Positions 53,467 through 61,986 of a stretch of DNA of 64,000 nucleotides are shown one piece after another. Source of the stretch: JAKZVK01 sp965237575. GTDB lineage: Bacteria > Acidobacteriota > Terriglobia > Bryobacterales > UBA6623. Under the pieces are notes generated by a model, which saw only the letters and a program-made list of their open reading frames with translations, was not told the DNA's origin and ran no database searches. The stretch lies in the NCBI GenBank assembly GCA_965237575.1, contig CBDEGI010000002.1, forward strand, positions 806,001-870,000, given 5' to 3'. Position numbers and translations under genes: made by a program. How positions within the stretch are numbered: the stretch's first letter is position 1; each line of letters begins with the position of its first letter.

Positions 53467-55675
53467 TCAATTCTGGACTTTGGAGCGCCAGTTGGTGATG
53501 ACGGTAAGGGTTTGAGCCCTTGATTCCTCGGTTTGGTTGGCGATCAGGAATCGTTGGCCGTCAGAGGTCACGTCGTAGGCGGACGCATGCGTTCCCAGAT
53601 TTGTGCTACGGATTCGTGTCGGAAAGAGAGGCTGCGGAACGCCGGCTTTGATGGCCTCACCTGCCTCAATCGGAACCGCCACTAGTGTCCTGTCGGGCGC
53701 GATGTAGTAAAGTTCCTTCCCATCGGCACGCCAGCGGGGCCGTGACCCGCCTTCGGTCGAGACCTTCCATTCCCGGTCTGCCTCGGGGAAGGGACGTATG
53801 TAGACTTCGGATTGACCTGATTGGTTCCCGTCATAAGCGATCCATCGAGCATCCGGCGAGAATCGGCCGTCCGCCTCCCGAAACTCGGTCGCCAGAAAGG
53901 GGAACGCTTCTTGTCCTCCATCAAGAGGAAACACCCACAGATCGAGAGAGGCGTTGGGACCTGAAGCCGTATAGAGAAGAAAGCGCCCGTCTTGGGACCA
54001 GGCAGACCCGTAAGAGGCCAGCCCTCGCTGCTCGGGCGTCAATAACGCCTCCGCTTCACCGGCGCCGCCTGCGGACTTCTGGTAGACGGTGAACGTCCCA
54101 TCCCGGTCGGACGAGAAAGCGATGAAGTCTCCGTCCGGGGACCATGCTGGAAAGTAATCCGTTTGGGGATCGGACGTAAAACGTGACATCCCGCCGCGCG
54201 TAATTCGTAGAGCCAGATGTCTGCCGGGAAATCGTCGCGTACGCTGAGAGCAATCTTCTTCTCATCGGGGGATAAGTCAAGCATCATGATCGATTGGGGT
54301 TTACCAATCCGATCGATTTCCGATCCCTCTCGGTTGAACCATGCCAGTTGAGCTTGGTCTGTTGTTCCTTGGCCCGCATATACCACGGTACCGTTATTTG
54401 ACGCTGAGAAGCCATGGTTGCGGGTGTTTGCCGCTCGCCCGACGGCTTCCACTAACGGGAAGAGGTCCCCGGCAAACTCGAGACCAGCCGCATCAAAGGG
54501 CTGCGCCATCAAGCTGCCTTCACGAACGAAGAGAATGAAGCCCTCGTCTGTGGTCGCGCCGGGCACATAGATGACGTTCGATTGATCGCTTAGCAGCCGC
54601 CTGCGCGATTGCCCGTCGATAGACCCCAAGAAGATGCCTGACTCCTCATCGCCTCGGGGACTCCGGTCGAGGTAGAGGAAGTGTCGACCGTCCGGCAGGA
54701 AATGCGGAAAACGCCTTGAGATCTGGGCCTGCGATGGGTCACCCGTCCTGAGAGGGACTGGCTCGCCGCCGCCGGTCGACACGTGCTTAAACCCGCCATA
54801 CGGATTCGGTGCGAAGATGATCAACCCATCTTCATTCCAGCTTCCGCCGCGTCCGTTAGGGGCATCGCACAAAGACTGAGCGGGGCCGCCGGACAGAGCG
54901 ATCTTCTTCAGCTTGCCCTGCGCGAAGAATCCGATGTAGCGGCTGTCGGGGGACCAGAAGGGGTACCTGGCGCCTTCTGTTCCGGCAAGTTCTCGCAGCT
55001 CGACCGAATCGAGCGAGCGGACCAGCAGGGGGGAGTTGGATTCCCCACCGCGAACAGCAACGGCGAGGTGCCGGCCATCGGGTGAGAGGCTGAGGGTATG
55101 AAGCCGACTTGCTTCCGGGAGTGAGACGGTGAACTCGTAGTCGGGTCGCTCGGGGGGTGTCTGGCTGAATTGGACCCATGCCAACACCACAGCAATGGCG
55201 ATGGCCAATGTGGCAATCACCCAGGGCAGTTCGACCTTTCGCTTCGCAGTGACGGTTCCAGCTTGTTCCCGACCGGCAAGAGAATCGGTTGCTGCTTGAG
55301 TGCCCGCGGTCGCGGCCGAGACTTGTACCGGCCCAACAACGCCCGTCCGCAGAATCGTGGATCGCCCCGACTTGAGCTTCTCGGCGCAGGTTCGCAAATC
55401 GACAATCGTGTCCGCTGCTGTTTGGTAGCGGTCCTGTGGGTTTTTGCGAGGCACTTGCCGACGATGAACTCCAACTCCATCGGTACGCCGGCGCGCACCC
55501 CAGTCAGCGGCTCCGGTTCCTGGTGGACGATTTCGAAAAGCAGCGCCTGGTCGTACTCGCCCTGAAACGGCCGCTGGCCGCAAACCATTTCGTACAGCAC
55601 AACGCCCACTGCCCAGATGTCGGAACGGTGGTCCACCTCCATGCCCTGCGCCTGCTCAGTCGACATAATCCAAAG
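53467..55675 (-). pseudogene. Ser/Thr protein kinase with TolB/PD40-type tail, decayed
   Basis: Only the end of the kinase domain remains: MSTEQAQGMEVDHRSDIWAV, then GVVLYEMVCGQRPFQGEYDQ, matching subdomains VIII-IX. Everything before, including the ATP site and catalytic loop, is cut by the IS4 element at 55676. A frameshift near 55445 (one A missing, otherwise KNPQDRYQTAADTIVDL) and another near 54195 break the frame again. The rest is one membrane helix (VIATLAIAIAVVLAWVQF) and a periplasmic propeller of DGRHLAV, SPDSRYIGFFA and SPDGDFIAFSSDRDG blades. Such kinases with PD40 tails are abundant in Acidobacteriota. Confidence 0.88.
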
Positions 55676-55822
55676 CCACTACTGTCCGGCTAACGAGTTG
55701 GCGAGTAGTCGCAAGTAGCTGGAGGAGGGTAAGTTAGGTCCTTCTCTCACCGTTTTCGATTTGAATTCTCCCTGGGCTTTGCGGCCCCGCTGGAGGACGG
55801 CCTTCGGAGCGGACCATGGTCC

Positions 55823-56962
55823 ATGAACTCCGGCCGTGCCGTCTTCTCGCAGTTGATCGACCACCTCCCCGCTCACGAGTTTCATCGGTGCGTCCGCCGC
55901 TACGGCGGGGAGCGGCGGCATCGTGGCTTCTCTTGCATGGACCAGTTCCTTGCCCTGTCGTTCGCCCAATTGACGGGGCGCGAGAGCCTTCGTGACATCG
56001 AAACCTGCCTGCGTTCGGTGACACACCGGCTTTACCATTTGGGATTCCGGGGACGCATCTCTCGTTCGACGTTGGCCGACGCCAACGAGGCTCATGACTG
56101 GCGCATTTGGGAAGACTTGGCGCAAGTACTCATTGGCATCGCCCGCCCGATGTACGCTCACCAAGCCATCGGCGCCGATCTCGACGCCACCGTCTATGCC
56201 CTCGATTCCACCACCATCGACCTGTGCTTGTCGTTGTTCCCCTGGGCTCGCTTTCGCCGCACCAAAGCGGCGGTCAAACTGCATACGCTGCTCGACCTGC
56301 GCGGCTCGATCCCCACGTTTGTCCGCCTTAGCCCGGCCCGCGGGCACGACGTCAACCTCCTCGACGAGTTCACGCCGGAGGCCGGTTCGTTCTACGTCAT
56401 GGACCGCGGCTATCTCGACTTCGCACGGCTCCACAGGTTCGTTCTCTGCTCGGCCTTCTATGTGGTGCGTTGCAAGAAGAACGTGCAACTCGACCGGCGC
56501 TACTCCCGCCCCGTGCCGTTGGAGAGCGGCCTCCTCTCCGACCCCACCGTGGTCCTGCGCCACCCTCGATCCGCACGCGTCTATCCCGAGGCCTTGCGGC
56601 GCGTGCGGTTCCACGACGCCGAATCCGATCAACGGCTGGTCTTTCTCAGCAACAACTTCGACCTGGCGGCACTGACGATCGCGCATCTCTACCAGGCCCG
56701 CTGGAAAGTCGAACTGTTCTTCAAATGGATCAAGCAGCATCTCCGCATCAAGGCCTTCTACGGCACCAGCGAGAACGCCGTCAAGACGCAGGTTTGGATT
56801 GCCATCGCAACCTATCTGCTGGTGGCCATCCTGAAGAAGCGCCTCGGGCTGGAAGCCAGTCTCTACCAACTTTTACAGGTTCTGAGCATCACCGTGTTCG
56901 AGAAAACACCCTTTTTACAGGCCTTTGAGCGCCCCGCCTCCAAACCCGCATTTTCAATTTGA
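55823..56962 (+). pseudogene. IS4-family transposase, split by the nested insert
   Basis: N-terminus NSGRAVFSQLIDHLPAHEFH and CMDQFLALSFAQLTGRESLR (DUF4372 type); first catalytic Asp in VYALDSTTIDLCLSLFPWA, second in FYVMDRGYLDF, and the Y-x-x-R-W-x-V-E-L-F-F-K-W (YREK-like) motif in LYQARWKVELFFKWIKQH. The frame now ends PASKPAFSI, the last residues coming from IS1380. Its true end, VDILHPPNQLTLFDL plus TAG, lies at 60453-60500, in frame once 56945-60452 is removed. NQLxLFDL is the usual ending of this transposase group. Confidence 0.93.
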
Positions 56963-57051
56963 TGTTTGACATCCCGACCTTCCAGCGGCCTTGAGCGTCT
57001 TTATTCATAGGGGCTAGAGCCCGATGAGGACGCCATGGAGGCCAACACCCA

Positions 57052-58382
57052 ATGGGTGAAAAACAAACCAAGCCATTCCAGCTAAGTTTCAATGGACTTC
57101 TCAAAGTCGATTTCCAGGGATCGCACGTCACTTCCGACGGTGGCCTGATTTTGGTTCGCGAACTGGACGAACGGCTCGGTCTCGGAGAACTGATTGCGAG
57201 CATCTCAGCGACTCCCGGCAAGGCACAAACAAGCAGTTCACGCTCGCTGATCTGTTGCGGCAGTCGGTTTACAGCCGACTCGCCGGCTACGAGGACCTCA
57301 ACGACGCCGAGCGGGTTTCGATCGATCCGACGTTTCGGCTGATCGGTTCGCAGAAGATCTGGGATCGCGGTGCGGCCTTGACCTCGACGCTGCACGGCTT
57401 CGAGACGGAGATGCTGGCGAGCGAAGAGAACCTGCTGGGGCTGATGGCGCTGAACCGAGAGCTGGTCGGGCAAGCGGAAGCGTTCGACGACGCCGAGCGG
57501 GTCGTTCTGGACCTGGACTCCACCGAGAGTCCGGTCCATGGCCAACAGGAAGGCAGTGCCTACAACGGACACTTCGAGTCGGTCTGCTACCACCCGTTGC
57601 TTTTGTTCAACGGTCATGGTGATTGCCTCGCTGCCAAGCTGCGTCCAGGCAACGTGCACAGCGCCGAGGACTGGGATGAGCTCTTGTTGCCGGAGATCGA
57701 GCGCCAACAGGCTGCGGGCAAGCAGGTCGCCTTCCGGGGCGATGCGGCCTTTGCGAAGCCGGAAGTTTATGAGGCTTCGGAGGAACGCGGAGTACAGTAC
57801 GCCATTCGCATTCCGGCCAACAAGAGCTTGGAGCTGGAGATCGAAGACATCCTGTTTCGCCCGCCGGGAAGGCCTTCCCGCAAGCCCTTGGTGCGCTACA
57901 AGAGTTTTCGCTATCAGGCGGAGAGTTGGTCGCAGGCGAGGCGGATCGTCGCTAAGGTCGAGCATCACCAGGGCGAGCTGTTCCCGCGCGTCGGATTCAT
58001 CGTGACGAGCATGAGCTTGCCGAGCCGCTCGGTGGTGCGCTTCTACAACAAGCGCGGCACGGCGGAACAGTGGATCAAGGAAGGCAAGCAGGCGACGCAC
58101 TGGACGCGATTGTCGTGCCATCGATTTCGAGCCAACGAAGTGCGGTTGCAACTGAGCGTGCTGGCCTACAACCTGGGCAATCTTTGGCGGCGGCTGGGGC
58201 TTCCGCAGCGAATCAAGAGTTGGTCGCTGACGAGCTTGCAACACAGGTTGATGAAGACCGGCGGTCGGCTGGTCAAGCACGCGCGGTATTACTGGCTCTT
58301 ATTGGCGGAGGGACATCTGAACCGGCGGCTGTTCGGCGACATGCTGCACAAGATCTGGGCGCTGCCGCTGCCGAGTGGGTAG
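57052..58382 (+). pseudogene. Frameshifted IS1380 transposase
   Basis: Identical to the 443-aa transposase of copy 1 until codon 48, where one A is missing (GATTGACGAG became GATTGCGAG near 57194). The frame then runs to a stop at 57342, while the rest of the gene is intact in another frame to 58382. This copy cannot move itself but copy 1 could supply transposase. Confidence 0.93.
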
Positions 58383-58569
58383 CATTGCCGGAGTGAGGAT
58401 CAACAGCTTTTGGCTCCAAAAGGTTTCGCAAGGAGCAGTGTCGGCCGGAGCGCCGTTCAAGCCGCTCAATCAACGACTGTGAGCGGTCGAACCAGCTCTG
58501 GCGACTACCAGCAGAGGTGATGTGCAGGGTTCAGCGTGAAAGGACGTGCTGTTCGGAGCGGAGCGGGTG

Positions 58570-58575
58570 TATACT
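58570..58575 (+). promoter_or_regulatory. Outward -10-like element upstream of the methyltransferase
   Basis: TGTATACT, 21 bp before the ATG of the methylase and reading outward from IS1380. Same sequence as at 1612-1617. No clear -35, but the position matches the promoters by which ISEcp1 expresses captured genes. Confidence 0.4.
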
Positions 58576-58595
58576 GTGGCCGTGCCAGGGCCAAA

Positions 58596-60182
58596 ATGGA
58601 AATCCTGGCCAATATGCTCATCGAGGGCGACAACCTACAGGTCCTAGCTTCGCTCAAACCCCGCTATGCGGGACAGGTAGACGTGATCTACATCGACCCG
58701 CCCTACAACTTGGGCAAAGATGATTTCCGCTACAGCGACCGGCGGTTTCACGATCCTGATGCCGACGACAGCGACGCCGTGTATGTCACCAACGAAGACG
58801 GCGGCCGCCACACGAAGTGGCTAAACTTCATAGCGCCCCGTCTGTACATGCTCTGGCAGCTTCTCCACGATGACCACGGCGTCATTTTCGTCAGCATCAA
58901 CGACATTGAGCTTTTCCACCTCGGCCTGCTCCTCAACGAGATTTTCGGAGAGAATAACTGGCTGGGCACAATCGTCTGGAAGCAGACCACCGACAATAAC
59001 CCCACCCGCATCGCCATCGAGCACGAGTATCTTCTCTGCTATGCAAAGGCAAAGGACAAACTCCCTTCGCGATGGACCAATCCCGATAACGAAGCCAAAG
59101 CCATGATGCTCGCGGCCTTCGACCGCCTCAGGGCACAAACATCCTCTGTTGCGAGATTGAAAAAAGTCTTCAAAACATTTACTGCCGACAATAAAGCCGC
59201 TCTCGGCGACCTCTATCGCTACCGGCACGTTGACAAGCGCGGCCCCTATGCGGCGCGGCGTAATATGGACAACCCTGGGAAGCCCGGTCACAAGTATGAC
59301 GTGATCCACCCGGTCACCAAGAAACCTTGTGCCCTGCCCTTCTGGGGCTGGCGTTTCACCGAAACGACGATGAAGGAGCTTATCGCCAGCGACCGCATCA
59401 TCTTCGGCAAAGATGAAACCAAGATTCCGGAGTTGAAGGTTTATCTTAACGCCGTGGAGTTTCCGCTCCGCAGCGTGATAACCCTCGACGCCCGCAAGGG
59501 CTCAAACGATCTTGACCGGCTATTCAACAGACGCGATATCTTCAAGAATCCGAAGCCTGTGGAACTGCTCGAAACCCTCCTCGGCTACAGTACCAGTAAG
59601 GATAGCCTTATCCTCGACGCCTTCGCCGGCAGCGGCACTACAGGCGAGGCCACCATGAAACTCAACGCCCGCGACAACGGCCAGCGCCGGTTTATCCTCA
59701 TTGAGGAAGGGCAGAAGGACGACAAGTTTTGCCGCTCGGTCGCCGCGAAAAGGCTCAAACTGGCAATGCAACACCATGGCTCTGCCGACGGGTTCCAATT
59801 CTGCAAAACCGGTCGCAAACTCGACCGGCAGGCCATCGTCACGCTGGAGCGCGACGCTTTGGCCGGCCTTATCTGCCAAGCCGATGAAACCGGCCGCGGG
59901 AGGGGAATCGCTGCCCTGAGCGGTTACAAGTACATCATCGGCAAGAATCAACGCTCCGAAGCTATTTGCCTGATGTGGCAGGGTGTCAACGACAGCGAAG
60001 TCACGCCCGACATTCTCAAGGAGGCGTCGAAGGAGGTATCAAAGGCCGACCTCAAACGGCCTTTTCGCATCTACGGCACCTTCTGCCGTGTCGGCGATAC
60101 GCAGAGCTGGAAGTTCTGCCAGATTCCCGATGAAATCCTTGCCCAGATGCAAATCGCAGAAGAGCTGCCCAGCGAGGTATAG
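58596..60182 (+). CDS. mod: Type III restriction-modification DNA adenine methyltransferase (Mod), start supplied by IS
   Basis: 528 residues. Motif IV VDVIYIDPPYNLG and, late, motif I LILDAFAGSGTTGEA give the beta-class order of Mod proteins; the opening LIEGDNLQVLASLKPRYAG is the usual start of the domain. The first codons (MEIL) lie in the IS1380 end, so the native start was lost and the start codon and any promoter come from the IS; a GTG at 58536 is also open. Mod methylates one adenine of an asymmetric site and, with Res, would restrict. The partner gene is cut to 88 codons, so this would act only as a methylase. Confidence 0.9.
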   Translation: MEILANMLIEGDNLQVLASLKPRYAGQVDVIYIDPPYNLGKDDFRYSDRRFHDPDADDSDAVYVTNEDGGRHTKWLNFIAPRLYMLWQLLHDDHGVIFVSINDIELFHLGLLLNEIFGENNWLGTIVWKQTTDNNPTRIAIEHEYLLCYAKAKDKLPSRWTNPDNEAKAMMLAAFDRLRAQTSSVARLKKVFKTFTADNKAALGDLYRYRHVDKRGPYAARRNMDNPGKPGHKYDVIHPVTKKPCALPFWGWRFTETTMKELIASDRIIFGKDETKIPELKVYLNAVEFPLRSVITLDARKGSNDLDRLFNRRDIFKNPKPVELLETLLGYSTSKDSLILDAFAGSGTTGEATMKLNARDNGQRRFILIEEGQKDDKFCRSVAAKRLKLAMQHHGSADGFQFCKTGRKLDRQAIVTLERDALAGLICQADETGRGRGIAALSGYKYIIGKNQRSEAICLMWQGVNDSEVTPDILKEASKEVSKADLKRPFRIYGTFCRVGDTQSWKFCQIPDEILAQMQIAEELPSEV

Positions 60183-60183
60183 C

Positions 60184-60447
60184 GTGTCTCGCATAGAACT
60201 GCTGGATTTTCAGCAGGAAGCTACAACCAAGCTCGTTGAAACCGCTGTTGCCTACTTCACCGGTGGCACGGACGTGGTCTGGCCGCCCGGTGCCTTTGTA
60301 GGCCAGCTCCAGGCCGTCACCGGCGCCGGCAAGACGCCCATCTTGGCCGCTGTTGTCGGCCGCCTCAAGCCCGCCATCATCCTCTGGACAACAAAGTTCG
60401 GCGCGGTCGTGGACCAGACCGTCGCCAACCTTCAGGGAAAATACCGG
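60184..60447 (+). pseudogene. res: 5-prime fragment of a type III restriction gene (res)
   Basis: GTG at 60184, one base after the mod stop. SRIELLDFQQEATTKLVETA, then LQAVTGAGKTPILAAVVGRL (helicase Walker A) and PAIILWTTKFGAVVDQTVAN: the start of a DEAD-box Res subunit. It ends after 88 codons, at the right boundary of the transposition unit; a normal Res has about 900 or more residues. No function expected. Confidence 0.88.
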
Positions 60448-60608
60448 CCAAAGTCGACATACTCCATCCCCCTAACCAACTGACATTGTTCGACTTATAG
60501 CCGGACAGTAGTGGGCGAGACCCTGTGCGTAAACCCTAACTCAACTCCGACGTGGTATTGATAAAATACAAGCGGTTGACCCTGCTGGTAAAATGAGGTC
60601 TGCACCGT

Positions 60609-60896
60609 ATGCCGAATGAAACCGATTCTGCGATTCTAATTATGATTATGACATTAGGCTGTGTTCTGGCACTCTGCGTACTCATCAACGGCATTGGATT
60701 TCTATGGGATTCGAAACGCTGGGCACGGTCGAGGTGGTCCCTCTATAGCCCGATGTTTCTCAGCGCCCTCGATACCGGGATAGGTCGGTCCTTGATGCGA
60801 TTTGCAGGTCTTGGATTCATAGGGGTGGCGATCGTTATTCTTGTTGCGTTAATTCAAACGGCTTTTAGGGGCTCTCCACCCCTTGTGGGCCCTTGA
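60609..60896 (+). CDS. Small two-helix membrane protein
   Basis: 95 residues. AILIMIMTLGCVLALCVLI and LGFIGVAIVILVALIQTAF are the helices, linked by a basic segment (DSKRWARSRWSLYSP). No family recognised. The start is ATG at 60609. Confidence 0.55.
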   Translation: MPNETDSAILIMIMTLGCVLALCVLINGIGFLWDSKRWARSRWSLYSPMFLSALDTGIGRSLMRFAGLGFIGVAIVILVALIQTAFRGSPPLVGP

Positions 60897-60931
60897 CTAG
60901 TTGTTGTAGAGTCTAGGTTGTCGAGAGAGTC

Positions 60932-61144
60932 GTGACCGGAAGTGTTCTTGGTATCATTCTAAGCGCCTACGTGGCCCTAGCGGGTCTGGCACTGCTCGCG
61001 AACTCCCGGCGATGGATTAGCATCTTGCTGTTCCGCCGTCATTCTCAAGAGATTTATCGGCTCAGATGGTCGTGGGGGCCGATACTACTGGTCGTCGGGA
61101 CGTACGGTGTCGCAACGGCTGTGACTAGCCTGCTGGGCAGGTGA
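60932..61144 (+). CDS. Small two-helix membrane protein
   Basis: 70 residues from GTG at 60932. VLGIILSAYVALAGLALLAN and GPILLVVGTYGVATAVTSLL with a basic linker (NSRRWISILLFRRHS). It resembles the preceding protein in layout and in the (D/N)S(K/R)RW motif, so the two may be distant paralogues. Confidence 0.5.
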   Translation: MTGSVLGIILSAYVALAGLALLANSRRWISILLFRRHSQEIYRLRWSWGPILLVVGTYGVATAVTSLLGR

Positions 61145-61255
61145 CCTGTGGTTCGCCAAAACTTCGTGGCCGATAGAAAAGAGGACCGGAAAACTCGGGA
61201 AAACTCAGAAAACTCGGGGACAGAGAACTCGAGGACAGTCCTCCCTCCAAAACCG

Positions 61256-61450
61256 GTCACAGATTCTTAAGAACAATTTTCCCCATTCTTTCAACCACTT
61301 ACCTCGAGAGACACCCCGCTGCCCCACAATCGACCCTTACACTAGAAGCAGGGAGAGCCAACGGCGATTCGTCGTCAAGAGGGCAGCAAGTGGAACACCA
61401 CAATCCCGAACCCTGGTCACCGATCCGCACCGCTGCCGTACGAGGTGGCC
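61256..61450 (+). repeat. HTH-gene leader repeat, copy B
   Basis: Collinear with copy C (15032-15240, minus): GGTCACAGATTC, TTTTCCCCATTCTTTCAACC, ACTTACCT, CACAATCGACCCTTACACTAGAAG, AGAGAGCCAACGG, AACACCACAATCCC, GGTCACCGATCCGC and GAGGTGGCCATGAGTGA. It lies in the gene-free stretch 61145-61986, which also has a short AAACTCGGG tandem (61188-61220). Confidence 0.75.
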
Positions 61451-61555
61451 ATGAGTGACGAACATAAAGAATCTTTCGAATCTACCCCAAAACCGCGCCA
61501 GATCCTGCCAAATCCTGCCACGCTTCCGCACCGTCCGCCGGCGCGGACCCTATAG
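61451..61555 (+). pseudogene. Remnant of the HTH gene (copy B)
   Basis: 34 codons: MSDEHKESFESTPKPRQILP, ending in TAG at 61553. It aligns with the start of the copy C remnant (MSEEEQERKESL, KPRQIL) but has lost the HTH domain entirely. Confidence 0.55.
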
Positions 61556-61659
61556 AGATTGTGCTCAAGTGAAGCAGCGATGCTTGAAGCCCAAGCCACT
61601 CGGGTGCGGGCCGGGCGTGTCGAGGCAGGCAGTTCGGGGGCAACGCCCGGACTCGGGTT

Positions 61660-61745
61660 GGCAAGGCAACCTCGCGGCGCTGCTCGATGTATACCCGGGT
61701 TGCACACAATGATTCCGCTGTGTAACATCCTCCATCGTCGGAACC
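61660..61745 (+). repeat. Shared module with copy F and the post-ADOP region
   Basis: GGTTGGCAAGGCAACCTCGC and ACAATGATTCCGCTGTGTAA, CATCCTCCATCGTCGGAACCC: both parts occur in the same order, in reverse orientation, in copy F (38836-38930), and the second also at 20887-20925. Confidence 0.55.
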
Positions 61746-61986
61746 CGTGCCCCTACATGTGAACATGCGTCCTGTCAGCATAATTCGCGAGAGTCAGTCA
61801 GTGAATCGAGTCGCGCGCAAGTCGTCGGCGGTGCCGCGCCACCCCTAGAGATCAACAGGCGCTGAGATCAACGAGCACATCGCCCGGAAGATCTGTCAGG
61901 ACTTGAACGTTCCGCTTCCTTGATCGTCGCTCCACTGGTAACCCGGTGCGCTAGAATCTAGAACACCCATACGCCAGAGGTTTCTC

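Larger units (their letters stand above)
56945..58608 (+). mobile_element. IS1380-family insertion sequence, copy 2
   Basis: 1664 bp, opposite in orientation to copy 1 (1579-3243) and differing from it by one deleted base near 57194 and a substitution near 58127. The base after its right end continues directly into the methyltransferase gene (CCAAT), so the flanks of the IS alone do not form a duplication; those of the larger unit do. Confidence 0.93.
56945..60447 (+). mobile_element. ISEcp1-like transposition unit: IS1380 copy 2 plus captured type III mod and partial res
   Basis: 3503 bp flanked by the 5-bp direct repeat CCAAA (56940-56944 and 60448-60452). Left end is the IS1380 repeat CCCGCATTTTCAATTTGATG. 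Right end, inverted, reads CCGGTATTTTCCCTGAAGGT, sharing CCnGnATTTTC with the IS end. The IS own right repeat lies internally at 58589-58608. Excision with one CCAAA restores the IS4 transposase frame exactly. This is the known mode of ISEcp1 (IS1380 family), which uses distant look-alike repeats to move adjacent genes with 5-bp duplications. Confidence 0.9.
55676..60514 (+). mobile_element. IS4-family element carrying a 3.5-kb nested insert
   Basis: Terminal inverted repeats CCACTACTGTCCGGCTA at 55676-55692 and, inverted, 60498-60514 (17 of 17). Without the insert at 56945-60447 and one target copy it would be 1331 bp. No flanking direct repeat is seen, and the kinase gene on its left does not continue on the right, so a deletion or recombination probably accompanied this insertion. 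It contains an IS4 (ISPepr1-like) transposase. Confidence 0.9.

Noticed and set aside
56940..58613. Target duplication for IS1380 copy 2 alone (CCAAA left, CCAAT right)
   Set aside because: The right flank is the methylase gene, and the exact partner CCAAA is at 60448-60452, which also restores the IS4 frame; CCAAT is coincidence.
55823..60182. A functional restriction-modification island
   Set aside because: The restriction gene is cut to 88 codons, so only methylation could remain.
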